Below, in pieces: positions 50,807 through 59,878 of a stretch of 64,000 nt of DNA. The notes beneath the pieces are model-generated. The model saw only the letters and a list, made by a program, of their open reading frames with translations, was not told the origin of the DNA and did not search any database. Source of the DNA: Corynebacterium propinquum DSM 44285. Lineage in GTDB: Bacteria; Actinomycetota; Actinomycetes; Mycobacteriales; Mycobacteriaceae. Location: contig NZ_AQXC01000012.1 in assembly GCF_000375525.1 (NCBI RefSeq), forward strand, positions 1 through 64,000, read 5' to 3'. Made by a program: the position numbers and the translations under genes. Every line of letters starts with the position of its first letter. The first letter of the stretch is position 1.

Positions 50807-50844
50807 CCCCGAATATCACCGAACACCCCGAATATCACCGAGCA
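50807..50844. repeat. Two 19-base tandem repeats between ESX-like pair and upp
   Basis: CCCCGAATATCACCGAACA (50807-50825) is followed directly by a copy with one change (50826-50844). A third partial match, GATATCACCG, covers the upp start region. They lie in the divergent promoter region, and spacing near two helical turns suits protein binding. Confidence 0.6.
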
Positions 50845-50885
50845 CAGTCACCGGAACTACTTCGTCATGGCATAGCATGGGGGAT

Positions 50886-51521
50886 ATGGATATCACCGTG
50901 GTAGAACACCCCCTGGCCGCCGCACGCTTGAGCTTGTTGCGCGATCAACGTAGCGACAATGCCGCCTTCCGCGCTGCCCTGAAAGATCTCGGTTCCATGC
51001 TGGTTTATGAGGCCGCCCGCAATCTGGATGTCGACGAATTCGCCCTGGCCACCCCGGTCGCCGACACCACCGGTACGCGGCTGTCGAACCCACCGATTAT
51101 TGTGCCGATCATCCGCGCCGGGTTGGGCATGGTGGACCCGGCCTTGGCGATGATCCCGGATGCGCAGGTCGGTTTTATCGGTATGGCCCGCGATGAGGAA
51201 ACCCACGAGCCGGTGCCGTACCTGGAAGCGCTTCCCGACGATCTCAGCGACCGCACGGTTTTTCTCGTCGATCCCATGTTGGCCACCGGCGGCTCCCTGT
51301 TGCATTCGTTGCGCTTGTTGGCAGACCGCGGCGCGCGCGATATCACCGCGGTATGCATCGTTTCGGCGCAACCCGGTGTGCAGGCGCTGAAAGAGTCCGG
51401 GTTGCCGGTTCGCCTAGTGACCGCGGCGATTGATCCGGAACTCAACGACAACGCGTATATCGTTCCCGGGCTTGGCGACGCCGGCGACCGCTTGTATGGA
51501 CCGCGCAATATCGACCTGTAA
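50886..51521 (+). CDS. upp: Uracil phosphoribosyltransferase
   Basis: 211 residues from ATG 50886 ([15 protein letters not shown], the family start). It makes UMP from uracil and PRPP. Motifs: [51 protein letters not shown] (PRPP loop) and [20 protein letters not shown] just upstream is a possible ribosome site; TAGCAT lies 7 bases before the ATG, so it may be leaderless. Confidence 0.95.
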   Translation: MDITVVEHPLAAARLSLLRDQRSDNAAFRAALKDLGSMLVYEAARNLDVDEFALATPVADTTGTRLSNPPIIVPIIRAGLGMVDPALAMIPDAQVGFIGMARDEETHEPVPYLEALPDDLSDRTVFLVDPMLATGGSLLHSLRLLADRGARDITAVCIVSAQPGVQALKESGLPVRLVTAAIDPELNDNAYIVPGLGDAGDRLYGPRNIDL

Positions 51522-51598
51522 GCCCCTACCTCTAAACACCTACCTGTAAGCTAGGCCTCATTGCACATGATTTCGGGGGATTTCGGGGAGGATCTGCA

Positions 51599-52036
51599 AT
51601 GGGGGAATACCACCGTTGGTATTGGGCGAGTTTTGGCCATGCACTGGCGAATAACCTGCGTGCGTTGCGGAAAATGCGTGGTCTTTCGCAGGCCAGGTTG
51701 GCGCAATTATCCGGGCTGTCGCGCACGGTGATCTCTAACTTGGAGCGCAATGAATCCGGCGCGAAAGCCTGCGATCCGCAGCTGTCCACCGTGTATAAAC
51801 TGGCCCAGATTCTCTACGTCCCGCCTGGGGTGTTGCTGCCGCAAGCTGATGCGTTAATCGACGGGCCTTGTACCGCGAGCACGCCGCATCTGCGCAGGGT
51901 GTGGCCTGTTGACGAGGTTGATACCGCGCCGTTTAGTTCGGGTTATCTGACGCGTGCGCGGGCTAACGAGTTGCCGAAATTTGCTGGTTCCCAGAACCAG
52001 TGGGCAGACCAGCGTGCCGACGACACCGGCCTGTAG
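51599..52036 (+). CDS. XRE-family HTH regulator
   Basis: 145 residues. HTH at about 18-72 (LRALRKMRGLSQARLAQLSGLSRTVISNLERNESGAKACDP), then a short tail without a recognised sensor domain. GGGGAGGA stands 7-14 bases before the ATG. Between upp and the M20 amidohydrolase on the same strand; it may be co-transcribed with one of them. Confidence 0.85.
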   Translation: MGEYHRWYWASFGHALANNLRALRKMRGLSQARLAQLSGLSRTVISNLERNESGAKACDPQLSTVYKLAQILYVPPGVLLPQADALIDGPCTASTPHLRRVWPVDEVDTAPFSSGYLTRARANELPKFAGSQNQWADQRADDTGL

Positions 52037-52123
52037 GCACAACCGCGTATAATCTGCACACGTGCCGTAATATACAGCTCAGAAAACTATGAGCGTGAAA
52101 TAGCTGAAGAAAGGATCGGGTTA

Positions 52124-53314
52124 ATGGACATTGCCTCGTTCGTTGCTGAGTGGATCGAGCACCACCACGACGAGGTGATCGGCTGGCGGCGTCACATTCA
52201 CCGCAACCCGGACCTTTCGCACAAAGAGCACGCCACCACAGATTTCCTCTGTGGCGTATTAGAAGAATATGGCCTGCAGCCGCACCGCTTCCCAGAAACC
52301 GGTCTCTACGTGGATATCGGTGATGACCACGGAAAAAGGCGCTTGGGCTTCCGCGCCGATATTGACGCGCTGCCGATCCAAGAACTCACCGGTGCTGAAT
52401 TTGCCTCGCAGATTGATGGAGTTTCGCATTCTTGTGGCCACGACATCCACACCACCGTCGCTTTGGGTTTGGCGTGCGCCCTAGGGCAGTTGACTAACGC
52501 CTATCCTGGTGCTTTGAGCTTCGGGGTACGCGTCATTTTCCAGCCCGCAGAAGAGGTCATGACGGGTGGTGCGGTCAATGTCATTGAGTGGGGTGCGCTG
52601 GCGGGCGTATCTGCTTTGTACGCGGTTCACGCTGAACCAAAACTAAAAGTCGGCCAAATCGGCATCCGCACCGGTGCTATCACCTCGGCCTCCGACGTCA
52701 TTGAAATCGCGGTCTCTGGTACTGGCGGCCACACCTCACGCCCGCATCTCACCAGCGACGTCGTCTATGCGCTGGGTAAACTCGTGACCGAATTACCGGC
52801 GGTGCTGTCGCGCAGGGTTGATCCGCGTACCGGCACCGTCGTGGTTTTTGGCGCTATTCATGCCGGTTTTGCTCCGAACGCGATCCCGGAACAAGGCTCT
52901 GTGATGGGCACACTGCGGACCGCGGATATCACCGTGTGGCGGTGGCTGCGCCGGGAGCTATCGGAGATTATTGGCGAGATCCTGGCTCCGACGGGCGTCG
53001 ATTACGTCGTCACGCATGATCAGGGAGTGCCACCAGTGCTCAACGATGAAGTGGCCACCGCGCTGCTGACAGAGGCAGTGACCAGTATTGATCCGCACGC
53101 TGCGGTGCAGGCGCCGCAGTCGTCGGGCGGCGAAGATTTCTCCTGGTACCTCGAACACGTGCCGGGCTCGATGGCGCGGTTGGGTTGTTGGTCGGGAACT
53201 GGCGAGATGCAGGATTTGCACCAAGGCAACTTCAACCCTGATGAGCGCTCGGTGTCCGTGGGAATCCGTCTGTTCGCAGGCATCGTTGCGCGTTACGAAG
53301 CCCAAGCACGTTAG
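52124..53314 (+). CDS. M20-family amidohydrolase
   Basis: 396 residues. IAA-amino-acid hydrolase/hippuricase-type M20D metalloenzyme: GWRRHIHRNPDLSHKEHAT, LGFRADIDALPIQELTG, SHSCGHDIHTTVALGLA (metal Cys/His), FQPAEEVMTGGAVN (catalytic Glu) and SGGEDFSWYLEHVPGSMARLG. Hydrolyses N-acyl amino acids; exact substrate unknown. AGAAAGGAT precedes the ATG. Confidence 0.88.
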   Translation: MDIASFVAEWIEHHHDEVIGWRRHIHRNPDLSHKEHATTDFLCGVLEEYGLQPHRFPETGLYVDIGDDHGKRRLGFRADIDALPIQELTGAEFASQIDGVSHSCGHDIHTTVALGLACALGQLTNAYPGALSFGVRVIFQPAEEVMTGGAVNVIEWGALAGVSALYAVHAEPKLKVGQIGIRTGAITSASDVIEIAVSGTGGHTSRPHLTSDVVYALGKLVTELPAVLSRRVDPRTGTVVVFGAIHAGFAPNAIPEQGSVMGTLRTADITVWRWLRRELSEIIGEILAPTGVDYVVTHDQGVPPVLNDEVATALLTEAVTSIDPHAAVQAPQSSGGEDFSWYLEHVPGSMARLGCWSGTGEMQDLHQGNFNPDERSVSVGIRLFAGIVARYEAQAR

Positions 53315-53392
53315 AATAGGGAAAAGTGTAATCTTCGCCGCACAGTTTTGTGTGCCAAATCAGGTGTGCGGGCGTGTGGCGAGGAACTAATT

Positions 53393-53437
53393 ATGACGAA
53401 ACCCAAGACTGCACAAAATTTTTTGACGAGAGTGTAA
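53393..53437 (+). CDS. Possible 14-codon leader peptide before lpdA
   Basis: ATG 53393, preceded by GAGGAAC, encodes MTKPKTAQNFLTRV and stops with TAA that overlaps the lpdA Shine-Dalgarno (TAAGGAG). Upstream lie a TAGAAT hexamer (53312-53317) and a CCGCACA/TGTGCGG inverted repeat (53338-53344, 53365-53371). Could be a coupling or attenuation peptide; too short to be sure. Confidence 0.25.
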   Translation: MTKPKTAQNFLTRV

Positions 53438-53446
53438 GGAGCCCGC

Positions 53447-54874
53447 GTGTCTCACACCGCAAAGCGAATGGTCATCATAGGCGGCGGACCAGCCGGGTAT
53501 GAAGCAGCCTCGGCGGCTACCAAATATGGGGCCAAAGTGACGTTGATCGATGATCTGGCTCCGGGCGGCAACTCGGTGCTATTGGACTGTGTTCCGTCGA
53601 AATCATTTATCGCCGGCGCGAATATTAAAACCGACTTGCGCCGTGCCGACGACATGGGCCTGAACGAAGGCATCGGTGAAACCAATCTGTCGGTGAAAGC
53701 CCTGAACGAGCGTGTGCAGGTGCTGGCCAATGAGCAGTCTGCCGATATTGCTGAAGGCCTGGAAGAACTGGGCGTTCGCGTGATTAACGGCCGCGCCAGC
53801 TTCGAAGAAATGGTTTCTGGTGTCACCCACTTGGTTACCGCGACCCATAAGGAAGACGGCCGCGAAGAACTTATCCCGTGTGACCTGGTGCTTTTGGCTA
53901 CCGGTGCTAGTCCAAGGATCCTTCCGGGCGCGCAGCCGGATGGTGAACGCATTTTGACCTGGCAGCAGATTTATAACTTGGAGGAGCTGCCAGAACACCT
54001 CATCGTGGTCGGTTCCGGTGTTACCGGTGCTGAGTTCGTCTCCGCGTTTTCTGAGCTGGACGTCAAGGTCACGATGGTTGCCTCCCGGGACCGCATTTTG
54101 CCGCATGACGACGCCGACGCCGCCGATACTCTGGAGGAGGTTCTGGCAGAACGCGGTGTGGAGCTGGAAAAGCACGCGCGTGTTTCCGAGATCAAGCGCA
54201 CCGACGGTGAGGGCGGGGAAGGCGTGGTCGTTATTACCGACGACGGCCGCGAAATCCACGGCTCGCACGCGCTGCTGTCGATCGGTTCCATCCCGAATAC
54301 TTCCAATATGGGCCTGGAACGCCTCGGCGTAGAGATGGAAAAATCCGGACACATCATGGTGGATCGCGTTTCGCGCACCAACGTGCCCAACGTTTATGCT
54401 GCTGGTGACTGCTCGAACTTGTTCCCACTAGCGTCGGTGGCCGCCATGCAGGGGCGCATTGCGGCATATCACGCGCTGGGCGAAGGCGTTTCTCCGCTGC
54501 GTTTGAAAACCGTGGCTACTGCGGTGTTCACCCGCCCAGAAATTGCCGCTGTGGGTGTGACAGAAAAAGAAATCGAAGACGGGGAAGTGCTGGCCCGCAA
54601 GTTCAAACTGCCGCTGCACACCAATCCACGCGCGAAGATGCGTTCGCTGCGCCACGGTTTCGTCAAGATCTTCTGCCGTGGGCAGTCGGACTTGGTCATT
54701 GGTGGCGTCGTCGTCGCCCCGCACGCCTCGGAATTGATTTTGCCGATCGCTGTTGCAGTGGCGAATAACCTCACCGTGACGGATTTGGCTGATTCGTTTG
54801 CCGTGTACCCATCGCTGTCTGGTTCGATTACCGAGGCCGCTCGTCGCCTGATTGCGCCAGATACGCTGACCTAA
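53447..54874 (+). CDS. lpdA: NAD(P)H-quinone reductase, LpdA type
   Basis: 475 residues, flavoprotein disulfide-reductase fold: FAD motif MVIIGGGPAGYEAASAA, NAD motif IVVGSGVTGAEFVSAF, and VYAAGDCSNLFPLASVAAMQG. In the redox motif GGNSVLLDCVPSK the first Cys is Ser43 and only Cys48 remains, so it cannot be a dihydrolipoamide dehydrogenase. This matches the mycobacterial LpdA (Rv3303c) quinone reductases. GTG start, GGAG 5 bases upstream. A terminator follows and pyc comes next. Confidence 0.88.
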   Translation: MSHTAKRMVIIGGGPAGYEAASAATKYGAKVTLIDDLAPGGNSVLLDCVPSKSFIAGANIKTDLRRADDMGLNEGIGETNLSVKALNERVQVLANEQSADIAEGLEELGVRVINGRASFEEMVSGVTHLVTATHKEDGREELIPCDLVLLATGASPRILPGAQPDGERILTWQQIYNLEELPEHLIVVGSGVTGAEFVSAFSELDVKVTMVASRDRILPHDDADAADTLEEVLAERGVELEKHARVSEIKRTDGEGGEGVVVITDDGREIHGSHALLSIGSIPNTSNMGLERLGVEMEKSGHIMVDRVSRTNVPNVYAAGDCSNLFPLASVAAMQGRIAAYHALGEGVSPLRLKTVATAVFTRPEIAAVGVTEKEIEDGEVLARKFKLPLHTNPRAKMRSLRHGFVKIFCRGQSDLVIGGVVVAPHASELILPIAVAVANNLTVTDLADSFAVYPSLSGSITEAARRLIAPDTLT

Positions 54875-54925
54875 AGCCGAATTCGGTAGCGCCAGATTCC
54901 GCAATATCTGTCGAGTTATCACCCC

Positions 54926-54950
54926 ACCCGCCGTCACCCACGGCGGGTTT
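54926..54950 (+). terminator. Terminator between lpdA and pyc
   Basis: ACCCGCCG (54926-54933), loop TCACCCA, CGGCGGGT (54941-54948), then TTTAGTATATT. Eight-base GC-rich stem with a short U run. Confidence 0.72.
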
Positions 54951-54967
54951 AGTATATTGAGACCTAG

Positions 54968-55023
54968 ATTACCCAGGCGCCTGTGTGCCGTATGCCTACA
55001 TACGAGGGTGCCGGTTGGGTGAT
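54968..55023 (+). promoter_or_regulatory. Structured 5' leader of pyc
   Basis: Three nested stems fold one 56-base element: 54968-54975 with 55016-55023 (8 pairs, one G-U), 54976-54981 with 55007-55012 (6 pairs, one G-U), and CGTATG (54989-54994) with CATACG (54999-55004) closing a CCTA tetraloop. A TATATT at 54953-54958 would start transcription about at 54966, so the structure would form the very 5' end of the mRNA. The pyc ribosome site at about 55042 lies outside it. Confidence 0.5.
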
Positions 55024-55054
55024 TTCTCTTGTGTATATCCGAAAGGAAGTTGAC

Positions 55055-58000
55055 GTGGCACAGTCAGGCTTGCCAGCCTTCAACAAAGTTCTGGTCGCTA
55101 ACCGCGGTGAGATTGCCGTTCGCGCATTCCGCGCCGCTTTCGAAACCGGGGCGCGTACCGTCGCGGTGTATCCGAAAGAGGACCGCAACTCGTTCCACCG
55201 CGCTTTTGCTGATGAGGCAGTGCGCATTGGTGCTGAGGCCCAGCCGGTCAAGGCTTATCTGGACGTCGACGAAATCATCCGTGCTGCCAAAAAATCGGGC
55301 GCGGATGCTGTCTACCCGGGTTATGGTTTCCTCTCTGAGCGCGCGGATTTGGCGCGGAAGTGTGCAGAAAACGGCATTAAGTTCATCGGCCCTACTGAGG
55401 ACACTTTGCACCTGACTGGTGACAAGTCCGCCGCTGTGCATGCTGCGGAAGAGGCTGGCTTGCCGACGCTGAAAGACTCCAAGCCGTCGTCGGACGTCGA
55501 CACGCTGGTGGAGTATTCTTCGGAGTTTGAATACCCGCTGTTCGTTAAGGCCGTGGCCGGTGGTGGCGGACGCGGTATGCGCTTTGTGAAAAGCGAGAAA
55601 GAGCTGCGCACCAAGATCGCTGAGGCCTCCCGTGAGGCCGAAGCCGCTTTCGGTGATGCCAGTGTCTACCTGGAAACCGCGGTGATTAAACCACAGCACA
55701 TTGAGGTGCAGGTGCTGGCGGATTCGCAGGGCAACGTCGTCCACCTTTATGAGCGTGACTGCTCGCTGCAGCGCCGCCACCAGAAAGTCGTCGAGATCGC
55801 CCCGGCGCAATTCCTGGATGCCGAGCTGCGCGAAAAGATCTGCGCCGATGCGGTGCGTTTTTGTGAGCACATTAATTACGAGGGTGCGGGTACCGTCGAG
55901 TTTCTTGTCGACGAAAACGGCAAGCACGTCTTTATCGAGATGAACCCACGTGTGCAGGTCGAACACACCGTCACTGAGGAAGTGACCTCGGTAGACATCG
56001 TGAAATCGCAGATGCACATTGCCGCTGGCGCTACCCTGGAGCAGCTTGGTCTCACGCAAGATTCCATCACGCTCTCCGGTGCCGCGCTGCAGTGCCGCAT
56101 TACCACTGAGGATCCTGCCAACGGCTTCCGCCCAGATACCGGCACGGTCTCGTCGTATCGTTCGCCGGGTGGTGCAGGTGTGCGCCTCGACGGTGCTACC
56201 TCTGTTGGTGCAGAAATCACCCCGAACTTCGACTCGCTGCTGGTGAAGATGACGTGCCGGGGAGCGGATTTCCAGATCGCGGTTGCTCGCGCGCAGCGGG
56301 CACTGAACGAATTCACCGTTACCGGTGTGTCTACGAATATCGGCTTCCTGCGCGCCCTGCTGCGGGAACCGGAATTCGCCAATGAGCGCATCAACACCGG
56401 CTTTATCGCGGATCACCCGCACTTGCTGGAAGCCCCACCGGCTGACGATGAGCCAGGCCGCATCCTGGAATACATCGCGGATATGACCGTGAACAAGCCA
56501 CACGGCGAGCGCCCGACCGCTTTGCGTGCTTTCGACAAACTGCCGAAGACGCTGGCACCGGAGATCCCGAAGGGTTCGCGTGACCGTCTACTAGAGCTTG
56601 GGCCAGAAGGCTTCGCGAAGTCCATTCGTGAGCAAGATGCGCTGGCGGTCACCGACACCACTTTCCGCGACGCACACCAATCGTTGCTGGCTACACGCGT
56701 GCGTACCTCCACGCTGTTCGCCGCAGCCCAGCACGTCGCACGCATGACTCCGGACCTGTATTCCGTGGAAGCCTGGGGTGGCGCTACGTACGACGTCTCC
56801 ATGCGCTTCTTGCACGAGGACCCGTGGCAGCGCCTGGATCTGCTGCGTAAAGAAATGCCGAATATCAACCTGCAGATGCTGTTGCGTGGTCGCAATACGG
56901 TGGGTTATACCCCGTACCCAGATGCCGTCGCCAAGGCTTTCGTGCAGGAGGCTTCTGATTCCGGTATCGACATCTTCCGTATCTTCGATGCGTTGAATGA
57001 TGTCTCGCAGATGCGTCCGGCTATCGACGCTGTGCTGGAGACCAATAAGTCGGTCGCTGAGGTTGCCATGGCGTATTCGGGTGATATGACCTCGCCGAAA
57101 GAAAACATTTACACCCTGGATTACTACCTGCGCCTGGCAGAAGAAATCGTGAAATCTGGTGCACATGTTCTGGCGATCAAAGACATGGCTGGTCTGTTGC
57201 GCCCTGCCGCAGCCACCAAGCTGATTACTGAGCTACGTAAGAACTTCGACTTGCCGGTGCACGTGCACACCCACGACACCGCGGGCGGTCAGCTGGCTAC
57301 CTACCTGGCAGCAGCCAATGCGGGTGCTGATGCCGTCGATGGTGCGTCGGCACCACTGGCTGGCACCACCTCGCAGCCGTCGCTGTCGGCGATTGTGGCA
57401 GCCTTTGAAAACACCGGGCGTGACACCGGACTGGACCTGCAGGCCGTGGGGGATCTGGAGCCGTACTGGGAGGCCGTACGGCAGGTCTACGCCCCATTTG
57501 AGTCTGGTATTCCAGGGCCGACCGGTCGCGTGTACAAGCACGAAATCCCGGGCGGCCAGCTGTCGAACCTGCGTACCCAGGCCAGCGCGCTGGGCTTGGC
57601 CGATCGTTTCGAGCTGATCGAAGACACCTATGCCGCCGTGAACGAAATGCTGGGTCGCCCAACCAAGGTCACCCCGTCGTCCAAGGTGGTCGGTGACCTC
57701 GCGCTGCACCTGGTGGGTGCGAATGTATCCCCGGAGGATTTCGCCGCTGATCCGCAGAAATACGACATCCCGGATTCAGTCATCGCCTTCTTGCGCGGTG
57801 AGTTGGGTACCCCACCTGCCGGGTGGCCAGAATTGAAGGACAAGGCGCTGGCGGGCCGCTCCGAATCTAAGCCAGCTTTGACCGAGGTTCCGGAAGAAGA
57901 AGAAAAAGCGCTTGCCGACGACGACAAGTGGGTGCGCCGCGGCGGCCTGGATCGTTTGCTGTTCCCGAAGCAGGTGGAAGAATTCGCCGAGTTCAAACGC

Positions 58001-58483
58001 CGCTTCGGCGATACGTCCGCGTTGGATGATCGCGTGTTCTTCTACGGCTTGGTGGAAGGCGAAGAAACCGTGTTGCACTTCGCCCCGGATGAGACCGGCT
58101 TTACCCCGCCATCCATGGTGGTGCGCCTGGATGCTGTCGGTGATCCGGATGAAAAGGGCATCTGTAACGTCGTGATGAACGTCAACGGCCAGATCCGCCC
58201 GATCAAGGTCCGCGACAACTCCGTGGAATCATCCGTGGCGTCCGTGGAAAAGGCTGATAAGTCTAACCCAGGGCATGTGGCCGCACCATTCGCTGGTGTT
58301 GTGAACCCAACTGCTCAGGTCGGCGACAAGGTTTCTGCTGGCGACGAGGTGGCGATCATCGAAGCGATGAAGATGGAGGCCCAAATTTCTGCCACCGTCG
58401 ATGGCACCATTGAACGGGTTGCGATGGGCCAGGCCACCAGCGTGGAGGGTGGAGACTTGATCGTCGTGATCAAGGAAGACTAG
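55055..58483 (+). CDS. pyc: Pyruvate carboxylase
   Basis: 1142 residues from GTG 55055 with AAAGGAAG upstream; the length equals that of known corynebacterial enzymes. Converts pyruvate and bicarbonate to oxaloacetate, the main anaplerotic step. Domains in order: biotin carboxylase ([50 protein letters not shown]) about 10-460, carboxyltransferase (DTTFRDAHQSLLATRVRT; IRAAKDMAG-like AIKDMAGLL) about 540-850, and biotin carrier with AMKMEAQI at about 1108. Upstream structured leader and terminator. Confidence 0.96.
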   Translation: MAQSGLPAFNKVLVANRGEIAVRAFRAAFETGARTVAVYPKEDRNSFHRAFADEAVRIGAEAQPVKAYLDVDEIIRAAKKSGADAVYPGYGFLSERADLARKCAENGIKFIGPTEDTLHLTGDKSAAVHAAEEAGLPTLKDSKPSSDVDTLVEYSSEFEYPLFVKAVAGGGGRGMRFVKSEKELRTKIAEASREAEAAFGDASVYLETAVIKPQHIEVQVLADSQGNVVHLYERDCSLQRRHQKVVEIAPAQFLDAELREKICADAVRFCEHINYEGAGTVEFLVDENGKHVFIEMNPRVQVEHTVTEEVTSVDIVKSQMHIAAGATLEQLGLTQDSITLSGAALQCRITTEDPANGFRPDTGTVSSYRSPGGAGVRLDGATSVGAEITPNFDSLLVKMTCRGADFQIAVARAQRALNEFTVTGVSTNIGFLRALLREPEFANERINTGFIADHPHLLEAPPADDEPGRILEYIADMTVNKPHGERPTALRAFDKLPKTLAPEIPKGSRDRLLELGPEGFAKSIREQDALAVTDTTFRDAHQSLLATRVRTSTLFAAAQHVARMTPDLYSVEAWGGATYDVSMRFLHEDPWQRLDLLRKEMPNINLQMLLRGRNTVGYTPYPDAVAKAFVQEASDSGIDIFRIFDALNDVSQMRPAIDAVLETNKSVAEVAMAYSGDMTSPKENIYTLDYYLRLAEEIVKSGAHVLAIKDMAGLLRPAAATKLITELRKNFDLPVHVHTHDTAGGQLATYLAAANAGADAVDGASAPLAGTTSQPSLSAIVAAFENTGRDTGLDLQAVGDLEPYWEAVRQVYAPFESGIPGPTGRVYKHEIPGGQLSNLRTQASALGLADRFELIEDTYAAVNEMLGRPTKVTPSSKVVGDLALHLVGANVSPEDFAADPQKYDIPDSVIAFLRGELGTPPAGWPELKDKALAGRSESKPALTEVPEEEEKALADDDKWVRRGGLDRLLFPKQVEEFAEFKRRFGDTSALDDRVFFYGLVEGEETVLHFAPDETGFTPPSMVVRLDAVGDPDEKGICNVVMNVNGQIRPIKVRDNSVESSVASVEKADKSNPGHVAAPFAGVVNPTAQVGDKVSAGDEVAIIEAMKMEAQISATVDGTIERVAMGQATSVEGGDLIVVIKED

Positions 58484-58492
58484 TGCGCGACT

Positions 58493-58521
58493 AGACTAGC
58501 CAGTCTCTGTCCAGCTAGTCT
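58493..58521. terminator. Hairpin between convergent pyc and binding-protein gene
   Basis: AGACTAGC (58493-58500) and GCTAGTCT (58514-58521) form an 8-base perfect stem that includes the stop codon of the minus-strand gene. A bidirectional terminator is possible, but no U run is present. Confidence 0.35.
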
Positions 58522-59633
58522 GCGTCCACTTCGAAGTACTCGGCGATATCGTCGAGTACTTCGTTTGCTCCATAAATGCCGACGGCGCTCATCCAAATGG
58601 TGTCGTCGACATCGTGGATCTCACCTTGCAGTTGGTTCCAGAGCGGATTGCGCTGGAACTCTTCTTGTGTCTTTGCGGCTTCGCCATCGTTGTCGCCATA
58701 CGCGCTGGTAAAGATGTAGTCTGCATCCGCTTTGGCGATTTCTTCTGCGGAAATTTCGGTGCTGAACCCAGTGCCGGTGGAAGCGTCATTTCGTGCGAAG
58801 CCGAGATCGGCAAAGATCACCCCGATATAGCTGTCGTCTTTATAGATCCGAGTTGGCCCATCGACGAATCGCACGGACGTCACGCTAGGGTTTTTCCCGA
58901 GCTTTTCGCGTACGCGATCACCGATGCGCGCAGCACGCTCTTCGTAGTCGGTGATGAGCTCGTCGGCTTTTTCGGATTTATTCGCTACTTCACCTACCAG
59001 GCGCAAGCTGTCTTTCCAGCCATGGCCTCCAGAATCAGAAAAAACCGTCGGCGCGATGCTGCTCATCCGTTCGTAGAGATCTTCATGCCGGACTTTCGAC
59101 GACAAGATCGCGTCGGGTTTCAGCGCAGCGACTTTCTCTAATGACGGGTCACTAAGTTCACCAACCGAGACCGCGTCACCTGCATATTTCTCGCCATCAT
59201 CTCCGAAATAAGCAGGGATTTCGCTGCCTCCTTGGAGCTCGGTGAAGCCAACGACGTGCAAGCCCAGAGCGATAGCTGGGTCCAATACCGTGCGGTCGAG
59301 TGCTGCGACGGTGGTAATTTCTTCGCCCAGCTCCGTCGTTCCCATTGCGTGCGAAATTGTCCGTGTAGCAGACGATTCTGCAGGTTTGAGTGTGTTGTCT
59401 GCAGTGCCGGTGGTTGTATTCTGGCTGGAGTGCGCAGAATCATCGGCTGGTGCGGTACATGCAGTCAGTAGCCCCAAGCTGCAGGCGACTGCGAGGAATG
59501 CGCTTCTGGCCTTCCGGCTATGAAATGGGCTGCCGAGCGATTGCCTGCTTATCGACGTTGGGTGTGGGGAGAATTGCCTGTGGGGAAGTGGTGAGGAAAC
59601 TGCTGCTGCTTCGGGCAGTGGGGATGCTGGCAC
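58515..59633 (-). CDS. Iron-siderophore binding lipoprotein (orphan)
   Basis: 372 residues from GTG 59633, selected because AGGAGG lies 10 bases upstream; a TTG at 59675 is weaker. The export signal is late: a polar start of about 45 residues, then SRKARSAFLAVACSLGLLTAC with lipobox LTAC. The mature part is a FhuD/FepB-type fold with VAALDRTVLDPAIALGLHVVGFTEL and VAALKPDAILSSK. An iron box lies 90-110 bases upstream. No permease or ATPase adjoins it, so it likely feeds another importer, for instance the one at 20.0-23.9 kb. Confidence 0.85.
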   Translation of the reverse strand: MPASPLPEAAAVSSPLPHRQFSPHPTSISRQSLGSPFHSRKARSAFLAVACSLGLLTACTAPADDSAHSSQNTTTGTADNTLKPAESSATRTISHAMGTTELGEEITTVAALDRTVLDPAIALGLHVVGFTELQGGSEIPAYFGDDGEKYAGDAVSVGELSDPSLEKVAALKPDAILSSKVRHEDLYERMSSIAPTVFSDSGGHGWKDSLRLVGEVANKSEKADELITDYEERAARIGDRVREKLGKNPSVTSVRFVDGPTRIYKDDSYIGVIFADLGFARNDASTGTGFSTEISAEEIAKADADYIFTSAYGDNDGEAAKTQEEFQRNPLWNQLQGEIHDVDDTIWMSAVGIYGANEVLDDIAEYFEVDAD

Positions 59634-59724
59634 TGTGGCTGTACCTCCTGGTCGCAAAACTGAAGTGCAGACCAAAAACGCCGAACTAGCGTACGGTGTT
59701 GCTAGTCTACCCTTATTACGTCCA

Positions 59725-59743
59725 ATAGGTTAGCATAGCCAAA
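59725..59743 (-). promoter_or_regulatory. DtxR-type iron box
   Basis: The 19 bases match the DtxR consensus TWAGGTTAGSCTAACCTWA at 15 positions on either strand (ATAGGTTAG-C-ATAGCCAAA as read on plus). It stands upstream of a siderophore-binding gene, where DtxR represses in iron-replete cells. Confidence 0.65.
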
Positions 59744-59878
59744 TTTATAAGTTATTGTGAAGCTGGGTGATGAAACGGTGGTGATGATGTGGAGACGATG
59801 AAATAGCCACGGAGCCGTGGCGGGTTAAATCCCGCTCAACGTGCAGACCGGCCCCGCTAGACTCCCACAACGCCCCCG

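Noticed and set aside
55064..56503. 479-codon frame antisense to pyc
   Set aside because: Long antisense frames are expected opposite codon-biased GC-rich genes; the plus-strand product is unmistakable.
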